A stretch of 64,000 nucleotides of DNA from Sphingobacterium detergens (GCF_003610355.1 NZ_RAPY01000001.1:1736001-1800000); one strand, 5' to 3'. Positions 44,796 through 53,435 are shown, counted from the first letter of the stretch. A program made the numbers and translations. The notes: generated from the letters alone by a model not told the origin.

Positions 44796-45479
44796 ATGAA
44801 TTTTGTCATTATCGTTGCCGCCGGAACTGGGAGTCGTATGAATAGCGATTTACCGAAGCAATTTCTTGATTTAAACGGTCTACCGGTAGTTATGCATACC
44901 ATCGACCATTTTCACCAATCATCAGATATTTCGGAAATTATCTTGGTAATCAGCAAAGAAATGGAACAATTCTGGATAGATTTATGCTCAAAGCTGCAAT
45001 ATAGCACGCCAGTGCATTTGACTTTTGGGGGTAAAACCCGCTTTGAAAGTGTAAAGAATGGTATTGAATATATCCAAGAAAATTTTGAAGTAGGAGCTGC
45101 AGATTATATTGCTGTACACGATGGAGCCCGTCCTATTGTCTCCACCTCATTAATTAGTAAAGCATTCCAAGGCGCCTATAAATACCAAGCAATTGTTCTA
45201 GCGCAAAAAAGTATCGAATCCGTACGACTTGGTAATAATAAATCAAATAATGCTACCGACCGAAATCAGGTTTGGTTAGTACAGACCCCACAAGTATTTC
45301 AGGCAGAATTGCTTATAGAAGCTTATCGCCAAAAAGAGGATCCTTTATTCACAGATGATGCTTCGGTAGTCGAAAAAATGGGCAACCGCATTTCAATTGT
45401 TGAAGGAGATTCCAAAAATATAAAAATCACCTATCCACAAGACCTACAAATTGCCCAATTTTATTTGAATCTGATATAA
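44796..45479 (+). CDS. ispD: 2-C-methyl-D-erythritol 4-phosphate cytidylyltransferase
   Basis: Third step of the MEP isoprenoid pathway: couples CTP to methylerythritol phosphate. The 227-residue protein has the nucleotide-binding start VAAGTGSRMNSDLPKQFL, VHDGARPIV, and TPQVFQAELL, with TDDASVVEKMG; all are IspD hallmarks. Length is normal. It has no ispF neighbour. Products feed undecaprenyl phosphate, on which UppP acts. Confidence 0.96.
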   Translation: MNFVIIVAAGTGSRMNSDLPKQFLDLNGLPVVMHTIDHFHQSSDISEIILVISKEMEQFWIDLCSKLQYSTPVHLTFGGKTRFESVKNGIEYIQENFEVGAADYIAVHDGARPIVSTSLISKAFQGAYKYQAIVLAQKSIESVRLGNNKSNNATDRNQVWLVQTPQVFQAELLIEAYRQKEDPLFTDDASVVEKMGNRISIVEGDSKNIKITYPQDLQIAQFYLNLI

Positions 45480-45490
45480 TACGGAATTGG

Positions 45491-45646
45491 TTAAGCGTTA
45501 CCGCGAATGACACGCAATAGCACGACGATAATTGCAATCACCAATAGAATGTGAATGATGTTTCCACCTCCTGCATATCCTCCAAAAAAGCTGATCGCCC
45601 AGATGATCACTAAAATAACGGCGATGATGTACAATAAGTTTCCCAT
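45491..45646 (-). CDS. DUF5670 (lmo0937-type) small membrane protein, 51 residues
   Basis: An open frame with ATG 45646 encodes 51 residues: two hydrophobic helices (MGNLLYIIAVILVIIWAISF and HILLVIAIIVVLLRVI) joined by FGGYAGGGN. This matches the lmo0937/DUF5670 family, common as small stress-related membrane proteins; the role is unproven. Convergent with ispD, whose stop is 11 bases away. Confidence 0.82.
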   Translation of the reverse strand: MGNLLYIIAVILVIIWAISFFGGYAGGGNIIHILLVIAIIVVLLRVIRGNA

Positions 45647-45716
45647 TTGTTTATATTTTAATACCTAATTCTGTTTTGTATAGGTATAACAACGAGAAAT
45701 GAACTATAGTTTTATA

Positions 45717-46493
45717 TTAAATAGAATTATCGATATCGATCTGCAGTCTATCATAAGCTAAGAACATGTTTGGAGGTAGTTCTTGTGAGACTTCAGCATG
45801 TAATCCCATCCGGTGCCCAATATGCGTAAAATAGGTTTTTTCCGCTTGAATATCTTGTGCAAATTCAATGGCTTCCTGCAAGGTCAGATGGGAAATATGG
45901 GATTCTTTTTGCAAGGCGTTGACCACTAGAATTTTTACACCCACCAATAACCGTCTCGATTCCCCAGTAATAAATTTGGCATCTGTAATGTAGGCAAAAT
46001 CGTCTATCCTAAATCCAAGCACAGGCATTTTATAATGCAATACTTCTATGGGCATGATCTCCTTCCCAAACAAGAGCAATGGCTCACCAGCTTTTATTTC
46101 TTCTAGGTCCAACCGAGGAGCACCCGGATATTTAACTTCCGTAAATGCGTAATAGAACTCTCGCTTTAAAGCATCGTGAAGCGCTTCCGTTCCATAAATA
46201 GAGATAGAAGAATGCTGCTGATAATTAAATGCTCTAACATCATCCAAGCCCGCAATATGGTCTTTATGAGAATGTGTCATCAACACCGCATCCAGATGCA
46301 TTACCTTCTCCCGCAGCATCTGATATCGAAAGTCAGGCCCCGTATCTATGACAAGAGTATGATTATTATATTCAACAAGAATGGAAGAACGCAATCGCTT
46401 GTCATGTTTGTCTTGAGATTGACAAACTTGACATTGGCACGCAATAACGGGTACCCCCTGTGATGTTCCGGTTCCTAAAAATGTTATTCTCAA
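45717..46493 (-). CDS. PhnP-like metallo-beta-lactamase-fold hydrolase
   Basis: A 258-residue metal-dependent hydrolase. It begins MRITFLGTGTSQGVPV and has a Cys cluster CQCQVC (about residues 19-24) as in PhnP, the metal motif THSHKDHIAGLDD, and FTHIGHRMG. PhnP is a phosphodiesterase that acts on cyclic ribosyl phosphates; activity here is inferred. It overlaps by 4 bases the stop of an upstream 90-residue gene, so the two are translationally coupled. Confidence 0.9.
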   Translation of the reverse strand: MRITFLGTGTSQGVPVIACQCQVCQSQDKHDKRLRSSILVEYNNHTLVIDTGPDFRYQMLREKVMHLDAVLMTHSHKDHIAGLDDVRAFNYQQHSSISIYGTEALHDALKREFYYAFTEVKYPGAPRLDLEEIKAGEPLLLFGKEIMPIEVLHYKMPVLGFRIDDFAYITDAKFITGESRRLLVGVKILVVNALQKESHISHLTLQEAIEFAQDIQAEKTYFTHIGHRMGLHAEVSQELPPNMFLAYDRLQIDIDNSI

Positions 46494-46762
46494 ACTGCTG
46501 TTTTTGATTTCAATACCTCTTCATAAATTGGAAAGAGTTTTTCTGAAATGGACTCCAAATCAATCTCTACATCCAATAGAATATTCCATAAAGATTGGAT
46601 TTTTATCTCCAGATTCGAAAACTTATTCACAACCACAACCTTTGTTGCCTGTAACATACAGGCGCCTGTACGGAATGATCCCTTTTCATACCTAACTTTA
46701 TAGCCCTGTTCCTTAAAAAACTCCTCTATCTTTGCTAAACTGCTCTGTGTAAACGGCAACAA
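46490..46762 (-). CDS. Unknown 90-residue protein coupled to the PhnP-like gene
   Basis: I do not recognise the family. The protein is soluble, begins MLPFTQSSLAKIEEFFKEQGY, has a basic central section with a single Cys (GACMLQATKVVVVNKFSN), and a helical acidic C-terminus. Its stop overlaps the ATG of the PhnP-like gene by 4 bases, so both are made from one transcript, and a strong promoter lies upstream. Coupling suggests it belongs to the same biochemical task. Confidence 0.72.
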   Translation of the reverse strand: MLPFTQSSLAKIEEFFKEQGYKVRYEKGSFRTGACMLQATKVVVVNKFSNLEIKIQSLWNILLDVEIDLESISEKLFPIYEEVLKSKTAV

Positions 46763-46799
46763 AATCTCTCCTTCTTTTTAATTTCTTCCTCAGTATTCC

Positions 46800-46831
46800 A
46801 AACTTAGATAAATTTGCTTTTATATACAAAT
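46800..46831 (-). promoter_or_regulatory. Predicted promoter of the 90-residue/PhnP-like operon
   Basis: On the minus strand TTTG (46831-46828), a 20-base spacer, and TAAGTTTG (46807-46800): an exact match to the Bacteroidota consensus. The start codon is 38 bases downstream. Confidence 0.75.
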
Positions 46832-46919
46832 AAATTCAGCTATACGCATTTATTAGCTATTTAAGAGGTCTTTAGAATTTCTCTTTTTTCAAAGCTTATA
46901 ATAGATGTATTTCAATCAA

Positions 46920-48047
46920 TTAATCAATCAATTTCAGAAGCTCTTTCCCAAAAGTATCCCAGCTATATTTTTTCTTCTCGTCAATGATATTTGTTCTGAA
47001 TTGTGCTTCTTTATCATGGCGATAAAAAGACACAATTCCTTCCGCTATGCTATTAACATTTGGTTCCACGACATACCCCACATAACCATCCTGTACCAGC
47101 TCTGGTAAGCCCCCTACATTGCTGACAATCATGGGTAAATCAAAGTGATAAGCAACCTGAGTAATACCACTTTGCGTCGCACTTCGATAGGGCAAAACAA
47201 CACAATCAGCTGCCGAAAAATAACGTCCAACTTCCTGATTCGGGATAAAATCAGTATGCATATAAATAGACTCCTCCAAATGGTGTTTTTTGATAAGTGC
47301 TAAATACGGTGCCGGATCTCCGTAAAATTCTCCAGCCAATAATAATTTGATATTTAAATCTCGAACCCTTACATCGGCTAAGGCCTCTAGCAACATATCC
47401 AAACCTTTATATTGTCGGATAAATCCAAAAAATAAAATAACCTTATCTTGCTGTTCAATATTGAGCAATTTACGCGCATCGAGTTTGCTCAAGTGAAGAC
47501 CATAATTATCATAAAGAGGATGTGGTGTATAGACAGCTGGAATCTGCGGGCTCAACGTCTTTAAGTCAGCCAATACGCTTTTGCTCATGGTGACACATGC
47601 ATCAACCGATTTCAAGAAATAACGGATTAATAACTTATCTCCAAATCTTTGCTCGTGAGGAATGATATTATCTGCGATACAGACTATTTTGGTATGTTTA
47701 TTTTTTCGTACCTGTCGTTGAATAGTACCTAAGCAAGGTCCAAAAAAGGGCATCCAAAAGCGAACGATAAGTAAATCATATTTCGCCCTTCTTAGTTCTC
47801 CGCCCACTTTAAACCAATTCAGCGGATTGATTGAATTAACTTTCGTCTGTATATTCAGGCCAGTTGGAGCCGGTTCATCTGAATATTGAGATTTACCAGG
47901 AAAGAGAAAGTTGGGATACTGTAATGTAAAAGAGTAAATATCAACCTCATGCCCCAATTCTTGAAAATGGGTCGCCAATCGTTCGTTGAAAGAAGCGATC
48001 CCCCCTCCCCTCAAAGGGTAGGCAGATCCCAGAATCACAATACGCAT
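46920..48047 (-). CDS. Glycosyltransferase family 4
   Basis: A 375-residue cytoplasmic GT-B glycosyltransferase. N-terminal MRIVILGSAYPLRGGGIASF has the glycine-rich loop of the acceptor domain; the donor domain has FFGFIRQYKGLDMLLEAL, and VLPYRSATQSGI followed by VSNVGGLPELV with the EX7E-type pattern. Probably adds sugars to lipid-linked or surface glycans; donor unknown. It is the last gene of the pyrC-like operon, 5 bases after the GT2 gene. Confidence 0.9.
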   Translation of the reverse strand: MRIVILGSAYPLRGGGIASFNERLATHFQELGHEVDIYSFTLQYPNFLFPGKSQYSDEPAPTGLNIQTKVNSINPLNWFKVGGELRRAKYDLLIVRFWMPFFGPCLGTIQRQVRKNKHTKIVCIADNIIPHEQRFGDKLLIRYFLKSVDACVTMSKSVLADLKTLSPQIPAVYTPHPLYDNYGLHLSKLDARKLLNIEQQDKVILFFGFIRQYKGLDMLLEALADVRVRDLNIKLLLAGEFYGDPAPYLALIKKHHLEESIYMHTDFIPNQEVGRYFSAADCVVLPYRSATQSGITQVAYHFDLPMIVSNVGGLPELVQDGYVGYVVEPNVNSIAEGIVSFYRHDKEAQFRTNIIDEKKKYSWDTFGKELLKLID

Positions 48048-48052
48048 AATGA

Positions 48053-49003
48053 TTAAATGACTTTTTCAATTTGATAATCATTTCGATCCGAACTACTTCT
48101 TGAAACCAGTTCAGCTAAAAATCCTGTCAAAAACAATTGGGTCCCTAGAATAATCGCCGTCAATGCAAAGAAAAATAATGGCTGATCAGTGATATCCCTA
48201 AATGGCGTACCACTGGCGATACTCATCAGTTTGTGACAGATTAAATAGACAGAAATAAATAAACCGGCTAGGAAACTCATAACACCCATGACACCAAAGA
48301 AATGCATTGGCCGCTTAGCGAATTTTCCAACAAAAAATATAGACAGCAGGTCTAAAAATCCTTTAACAAAGCGTCCTGGTCCAAATTTCGTTGTACCATA
48401 TTTACGTGGATAATGTTGAACGATTTGCTCCTGAATATTCGTAAATCCTGCCCATTTTGCAATGACTGGAATATAACGGTGCATTTCACCGTACACCTCT
48501 ATATTTTTGACAACTTCCTTTTTGTAAGCCTTAAGGCCACAATTAAAATCATGTAAATTGTGGATCCCCGACATTGATCTCGTTACGCCATTGAATAATT
48601 TGGTTGGAATTGTTTTTGTAAGTGGATCATAACGTTTTTGCTTCCATCCCGAAACTAGGTCAGCCCCTTTATTCATAATTCGGTCATACAATTCCGGAAT
48701 CTCATCCGGACTATCCTGTAAATCCGCGTCCATGGTGATCACAACATCGCCCTGAGCTGCTGCAAACCCAACATTTAAAGCAGCGGATTTTCCATAGTTA
48801 CGTCTGAATTTGATGGCGGAAATATTGCCATTTTGCAATTTTAATTCTTCAATGATCTTCCAAGAGTTGTCTTTACTCCCATCATCAACCAGAATGATTT
48901 CATAAGAGAAATGATTGGCCGCCATGACACGGTCAATCCAAGCGGTCAATTCGGGTAAAGATTCTTCTTCATTAAATAATGGAACAACAATAGAAATATC
49001 CAT
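48053..49003 (-). CDS. Glycosyltransferase family 2, DPM1/ArnC-like
   Basis: A 316-residue membrane GT-A enzyme: MDISIVVPLFNEEESLPEL, the metal motif MDADLQDSPDEI (DxD type) and two C-terminal membrane helices (about 232-257, 270-295) as in DPM1/ArnC/GtrB, which move sugars to polyprenyl phosphate. The donor is not readable. I use ATG 49003; a second ATG at 49018 would add five residues. Lies just before the GT4 gene, suggesting a joint glycan pathway. Confidence 0.9.
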   Translation of the reverse strand: MDISIVVPLFNEEESLPELTAWIDRVMAANHFSYEIILVDDGSKDNSWKIIEELKLQNGNISAIKFRRNYGKSAALNVGFAAAQGDVVITMDADLQDSPDEIPELYDRIMNKGADLVSGWKQKRYDPLTKTIPTKLFNGVTRSMSGIHNLHDFNCGLKAYKKEVVKNIEVYGEMHRYIPVIAKWAGFTNIQEQIVQHYPRKYGTTKFGPGRFVKGFLDLLSIFFVGKFAKRPMHFFGVMGVMSFLAGLFISVYLICHKLMSIASGTPFRDITDQPLFFFALTAIILGTQLFLTGFLAELVSRSSSDRNDYQIEKVI

Positions 49004-49101
49004 GTGAATGTTAATCATGCTAAAAATGTACTATTTTAATACAAACAAAGGTATTACTTTTCTCAGCAATACCTTGTAGACTATATTTTATTTTATAAAA
49101 C

Positions 49102-49704
49102 CTAATTACTTTGCTGCACAAATGCTGGCTTTTCCCTTTTTGAGAGCGCTGATAACAACAATGCAAACACAAACTGAAATAACAGTGTGATAGCCAATCC
49201 CTTAAAGATTTGACCCAAGGTTATCTTTCCAATCGCATCAACTTGTTTTTCCAACTCCGCAATTTTTGAATCTATGACCTCATCAGGTACATTATTCTTT
49301 TCCATATATTCAATGGTCACATTGATGGTGTGCGTGACGACTTTTTCCTGCAAAGTCGGATTCACAAAGTTAACATACACCTGCGTCCCTATAGTAGAAA
49401 TAATCGTCGAAATAGCCAACATCATAAAGATGGATTTGAGCGCTATGGAAAAACTCCAATAACCGCCATTTGCTTTTCTAAGAGAAAAAGAAAATAACGC
49501 AGAGATAATAACAAAAATGCCTGTATTAACAATAAAGGACATAGACATAACTCCCCAGAAGGAATTCAGGTCCTTAACAACAAAAAGAACGATCAGTCCA
49601 AGAACAAAGGAAATCACGCCTAAAACAATGCCATAGATAATACTCTTCTTCTTGTCAATTACTGCATCGAATCCGGCATTACTGGGGTTGATTGAATCTG
49701 CCAT
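49102..49704 (-). CDS. DUF4199 membrane protein
   Basis: A 200-residue protein with four hydrophobic segments (about 22-43, 53-74, 86-106 and 161-185) and a helical, charged stretch between the third and fourth. The layout fits DUF4199, a Bacteroidota family without function. Its ATG is 2 bases after the stop of the upstream acidic protein gene, showing tight coupling. Confidence 0.82.
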   Translation of the reverse strand: MADSINPSNAGFDAVIDKKKSIIYGIVLGVISFVLGLIVLFVVKDLNSFWGVMSMSFIVNTGIFVIISALFSFSLRKANGGYWSFSIALKSIFMMLAISTIISTIGTQVYVNFVNPTLQEKVVTHTINVTIEYMEKNNVPDEVIDSKIAELEKQVDAIGKITLGQIFKGLAITLLFQFVFALLLSALSKREKPAFVQQSN

Positions 49705-49706
49705 AA

Positions 49707-50381
49707 TTATTTACTATAATAAGTACTAAGAACTTTGTATAGAGCCAAATCAAATGCTTTATTGCTTGACGCAGCAGTGTACTCCTCAAATTGCTTATCA
49801 TCTGGTTTCAATTCACCAAAGAAACTCATTACCGGATAGAACAATTCATAAACTTCGCTTCGAGGATTAATTCCCTTAGCCACTTTAGCAATTTCAGCAT
49901 AGGGACTATCTACCAAAATCTGGTTAGCAATGATATCCTCATAAATTTCATGTTCATCTTGAAACTCATCTTCATCAACCAGTAAAAACTCTTTTAAGAA
50001 ATCATCTAGTTCAGGCTCGATCTCGTCATCTTTACATTCACCTAAATAAAGGAAAATATTCAGTAACTCCGTTCCACGGTCTATCGTTTCATCTTCAATA
50101 GCCTCCCATTCTTCAGAATCCAAGTAGTCATCCTCAAGCTTGAGTACATCACTAGAAAAGAAATTCATCAATAATAAGTCGACATAGACTTCACGAAGTT
50201 CATCAAACAAAGGATAGTCGTCAAAAGACTGGTCTAGCAACTCCAATTTCTCCAGATAAGTCGCATCTGTATTGAATACTTGGATCAGTTTCTCTAGAAA
50301 TTCTGGGGCGGTGGAAATCCCATCAACCTTTCCATAATTTAAAACACCCGCTTCTACAGCAGCTTTTATATTTGCTTCCAT
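49707..50381 (-). CDS. Acidic protein of unknown function, 224 residues
   Basis: I do not recognise this family. It is soluble, very acidic and predicted all-helical, with a run rich in D and E around residues 75-145 (for example LDSEEWEAIEDETIDRG and VDEDEFQDEHEIYED). No signal peptide or membrane helix. It starts 3 bases after the pyrC-like stop and ends 2 bases before the DUF4199 gene, so it is an integral member of this operon. The helical, TPR-like look suggests a protein-interaction role, but this is inference. Confidence 0.75.
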   Translation of the reverse strand: MEANIKAAVEAGVLNYGKVDGISTAPEFLEKLIQVFNTDATYLEKLELLDQSFDDYPLFDELREVYVDLLLMNFFSSDVLKLEDDYLDSEEWEAIEDETIDRGTELLNIFLYLGECKDDEIEPELDDFLKEFLLVDEDEFQDEHEIYEDIIANQILVDSPYAEIAKVAKGINPRSEVYELFYPVMSFFGELKPDDKQFEEYTAASSNKAFDLALYKVLSTYYSK

Positions 50382-50384
50382 GGT

Positions 50385-51653
50385 TTAATCGTTTTTAATG
50401 ATTTGATTATTATTGATGACCAATTCGACAGCCCCCTTTAAAGTCTGCCCGAATAGTGGAGAATTTTTTGATTTGGATCTATTTGTCTTTTCATCGAAAT
50501 TCCAAGATTTCGCAAGGTCAAACAAAACTAGATTCGCGATAGCACCTTCTCTAATTTGCGGAATAGCTAAGCCAAGAATTTGTCTTGGTCTGACAGCCAG
50601 ACTGTTTACAATCTGCTCCTCATTTAGTCCGGCACGAACTAACAACGGCAATACTGTTTGTAATCCGATAATACCGTTTTTAGCAATATGAAATTCCACA
50701 TTTTTATATTCTATTTCCTGTGGAGTATGTTGTGATACCACCGCATCTATTACACCATCCTTTACACCTTTTATCAACGCTTTCGCATCGGCTTTGGTCC
50801 TCAATGGTGGGCTTACTTTATAATTGCTATCAAAACCAACGATATCCTCATCCGTAAATACTAATTGATGTGCGGCTACATCACAAGTTACCCGAAGGCC
50901 CTTCGCTTTCGCTTTTTTAATTAAATCTACAGCTTCAGGTGTACTGATCGATGCAAAATGGATTGGAGCTTCTGTATATTCGGCTAGATATAGATCACGT
51001 GAAACCATCAATGATTCCGCGAGATTAGGAATTCCTTTCATTCCCAAATAAGTGCTCATTGTGCCCTCATTCATTTTATTCCCCCCTGCCATAGACTCAT
51101 CTTCAGCATGTGAAAAGATCAGTCCTTCAAATCCTTTTGCATACAACAAAGCTCTACTCATTAATCCAGCTTGTTGTACACTCTTATTTCCATCACTGAA
51201 TGCAACTGCACCATTTTGCTTCATATCGTACAGCTCAGCCATTTCTTTGCCTTCACGCTTCTTGCTAATAGCACCAATGGGATGTACATCGACAATATTT
51301 CCTTTCGCCGCATTAACGACAAGCGCTACCTCAGACCGACTTTGAATTGCGGGCTCAGTATTAGGCATCACTGCCACAGCGGTAAAACCTCCAGCAGCGG
51401 CGGCAGCCGTACCTGTTCGGATATCTTCTTTTGTTTCCAAGCCCGGTTCCCCGAAATTGGCGTGTAAATCGAAAAATCCAGGCGATAGAACCTTACCTGT
51501 TCCATCGATTGTCTCTACGTTTTTATCAGCTACTTTGATGGTGTTTCCAATCTGTGCAATCTTCCCTTTTTCGATAAATACGTCAACAGTCTGCTGATGA
51601 TATTCGTTACCCGGCAAAATTACTTTAACAGAAGTAATCAATAAGCTTTTCAT
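50385..51653 (-). CDS. Dihydroorotase-like amidohydrolase, probably catalytically inactive
   Basis: A 422-residue amidohydrolase clearly related to dihydroorotase (GKVLSPGFFDLHANFGEPG, KEDIRTGTAAAAAGGFTAVA, MPNTEPAI). Active dihydroorotases have DxHxHxREPG and a DHAPH-type motif; here the first reads DLHANFGEPG (second metal His replaced by Asn) and the last reads SQHTPQEIE (the catalytic Asp replaced by Gln). The protein should therefore be a poor or non-catalytic paralogue, as known for the structural PyrC' partner of some aspartate transcarbamoylases. Heads the operon with the acidic protein, DUF4199, GT2 and GT4 genes. A true pyrC is expected elsewhere. Confidence 0.85.
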   Translation of the reverse strand: MKSLLITSVKVILPGNEYHQQTVDVFIEKGKIAQIGNTIKVADKNVETIDGTGKVLSPGFFDLHANFGEPGLETKEDIRTGTAAAAAGGFTAVAVMPNTEPAIQSRSEVALVVNAAKGNIVDVHPIGAISKKREGKEMAELYDMKQNGAVAFSDGNKSVQQAGLMSRALLYAKGFEGLIFSHAEDESMAGGNKMNEGTMSTYLGMKGIPNLAESLMVSRDLYLAEYTEAPIHFASISTPEAVDLIKKAKAKGLRVTCDVAAHQLVFTDEDIVGFDSNYKVSPPLRTKADAKALIKGVKDGVIDAVVSQHTPQEIEYKNVEFHIAKNGIIGLQTVLPLLVRAGLNEEQIVNSLAVRPRQILGLAIPQIREGAIANLVLFDLAKSWNFDEKTNRSKSKNSPLFGQTLKGAVELVINNNQIIKND

Positions 51654-51868
51654 ATATGAATGTGATTGAAATTAATAGGATACAAATTGTCTGTTGAAGC
51701 ATGTAGCGTGTTCCATGATGATAAACAAAAAACGAATTTATCACTATAAATTGTATAGCTATAAATAGATTTTTCGCGTGATGCTTTTGATTGCTTCATT
51801 TCGAGAAACAAAGTTACAAAATACAATTTTATTATAGAACACTAAAAATAGATTTCAGTGAACATTCA

Positions 51869-52438
51869 TTATGAATTTTCTCCCCACTGATAATGTTTAA
51901 AATCAAATCCCGCTAAACTTAAAATTCGATCGACCACTGTCTCAGCCAACTCCTCTAAAGTTTTTGGAAGGCTATAGAAAGATGGAGAAGCAGGACAAAT
52001 AATTCCACCAGCTTCCGTAACCAGCTTCATATTCTGAATATGGATAATACTTAATGGTGTCTCCCTTGTAACCAAAATAAGCTTCCGTCTTTCCTTTAAC
52101 ATTACATCCGCTGCACGGGTAGTAAGATCTGAAGAAGTTCCATAAGCAATTCTTGATAAGGTTCCCATAGAACATGGACAGACAATCATGGTGTCAAAAC
52201 GCGCCGAACCCGATGCAAATGGTGCAAAAAAATCATTTTTATCGTAGAACTTGAAAGGCACATCTTGATAGCTCTCGTCGCCCAATTCGGCCCGCCACAC
52301 ATCCTTCGCATTATTAGACATCACGATACCAACCTCAGCTAGCTGAGATTTTAGTGAATTCAGTTTTTCCAGCAACAACTTCGCATATATAGAGCCGCTA
52401 GCTCCTGTAATAGCAACAACAATTTTTCTTTTGGACAT
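51869..52438 (-). CDS. ubiX: Flavin prenyltransferase UbiX
   Basis: Makes prenylated FMN, the cofactor of UbiD-type decarboxylases. The 189-residue protein begins MSKRKIVVAITGASGSIYAK (the flavin-binding GASGS motif), and has CPCSMGTLSRIAYG and RRKLILVTRETPLS, all typical. I chose ATG 52438; the longer frame to 52519 lies over a terminator-like hairpin and has no family sequence. No ubiD neighbour is present in the window. Confidence 0.94.
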   Translation of the reverse strand: MSKRKIVVAITGASGSIYAKLLLEKLNSLKSQLAEVGIVMSNNAKDVWRAELGDESYQDVPFKFYDKNDFFAPFASGSARFDTMIVCPCSMGTLSRIAYGTSSDLTTRAADVMLKERRKLILVTRETPLSIIHIQNMKLVTEAGGIICPASPSFYSLPKTLEELAETVVDRILSLAGFDFKHYQWGENS

Positions 52439-52464
52439 TTCCTTTAAATATAAAACAAAGCTAT

Positions 52465-52498
52465 AAAAAAAGGGTCGAAGTGAGAAACACTCGACCCT
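52465..52498 (-). promoter_or_regulatory. Terminator-like hairpin in the ubiX leader
   Basis: On the minus strand AGGGTCGAGTG (52498-52488) and CACTTCGACCCT (52482-52471) pair with one bulge around TTTCT, followed by T7. It lies between the predicted promoter and the ubiX start codon, about 37 bases after which ubiX would begin. It could end a short transcript or act as an attenuator. Confidence 0.65.
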
Positions 52499-52538
52499 AC
52501 ATCTACCTATGAAAAACATGCCCTTGGGAGGGGCTTAA

Positions 52539-52568
52539 CAAAAGTACATCTACTTTTTAATTTTCAAA
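52539..52568 (-). promoter_or_regulatory. Predicted ubiX promoter
   Basis: TTTG (minus strand 52568-52565), an 18-base spacer and TACTTTTG (52546-52539). The transcript would begin near 52535, giving a leader of about 97 bases that contains the terminator-like hairpin. Confidence 0.68.
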
Positions 52569-52773
52569 AATATTATATGAATTACTACACATTTGTGTAT
52601 ATAAATTTTCAAAAAATGCCCTTTTCAATCCTATTCCCATCCCAATTCTTCTAAAAATTTATATCCCCGGCCATTTTTCTGCCATTTATAGCAGGCTGAT
52701 TTAGGAAATAAATTCGCTATTCAAACAGTTATTTTCATTAATAAAACCTATTTTAGTAGAAGAGTTACGCAAT

Positions 52774-52781
52774 TATATTTG
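52774..52781 (+). promoter_or_regulatory. -7 box of the ankyrin gene
   Basis: TATATTTG, perfect TAnnTTTG, ending 3 bases before ATG 52785. Confidence 0.55.
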
Positions 52782-52784
52782 AAA

Positions 52785-53435
52785 ATGAATCTTTCTGTTT
52801 TAGAACAATATATTGAAGAAGGAAAAAGTCACGACATCGATCTATTATTGATCGGAAACCCTGAATTACTACAAGAAACTACCAGTCATGGCATTTCCCC
52901 CTTATTATTAGCATGTTATTATAACAAACCACAAATTATCCGGATACTTTTACAACACACCAAGTCGATGACCATCCATGAGGCTTGTGCTGCAGGATTA
53001 ACCGCATACGTGGAAGCAATTATCCAACAAGCCCCATCTGTTGTCAACGAATGGTCTTCCCATGGTTTTACACCATTGACACTCGCAACCTATTTCAACA
53101 AAGCTGATATCGTCCGTCTATTATTATCCAAGAAGGTAAACCCAAATATCGCCAGTAGAAACGAACAGCTTGCTTCCCCACTACATATTGCTGCATCAAA
53201 TAATAATGAGGAAATCGGTAAAATGCTTATTGAAGCCGATGCTGATGTTAATGCAGTCCAAGCAACAGGTGAAACTGCACTACATTTTGCTGCCCAACAC
53301 GGAAATATCGACTTCATTGTAGCCTTATTGGAATTTGGTGCAGACACCCAAATTGTCAACTTAGCAGGATTTACACCAGCAAACCTCGCTTTGGAAAAAG
53401 GATATAAAGAAATCGCCGAAATACTGGCAAATTAA
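52785..53435 (+). CDS. Ankyrin-repeat protein
   Basis: A 216-residue soluble protein made of about five ankyrin repeats: HGISPLLLACYYNKPQIIRI, HGFTPLTLATYFNKADIVRL, SPLHIAASNNNEEIGKMLIE, TGETALHFAAQHGNIDFIVA and GFTPANLALEKGYKEI. No signal peptide or enzymatic domain, so it should be a cytoplasmic binding protein; partner unknown. Its stop overlaps by 4 bases the stop of the convergent DUF2851 gene. The codon at 52779 (TTG) would add two residues but lies in the promoter box. Confidence 0.9.
   Translation: MNLSVLEQYIEEGKSHDIDLLLIGNPELLQETTSHGISPLLLACYYNKPQIIRILLQHTKSMTIHEACAAGLTAYVEAIIQQAPSVVNEWSSHGFTPLTLATYFNKADIVRLLLSKKVNPNIASRNEQLASPLHIAASNNNEEIGKMLIEADADVNAVQATGETALHFAAQHGNIDFIVALLEFGADTQIVNLAGFTPANLALEKGYKEIAEILAN

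Larger units (their letters stand above)
52439..52784. other. Divergent spacer between ubiX and the ankyrin gene
   Basis: About 345 bases: ubiX leader and promoter at the left, the ankyrin -7 box at the right, and an AT-rich middle (52570-52770) where I see no gene. Confidence 0.6.
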
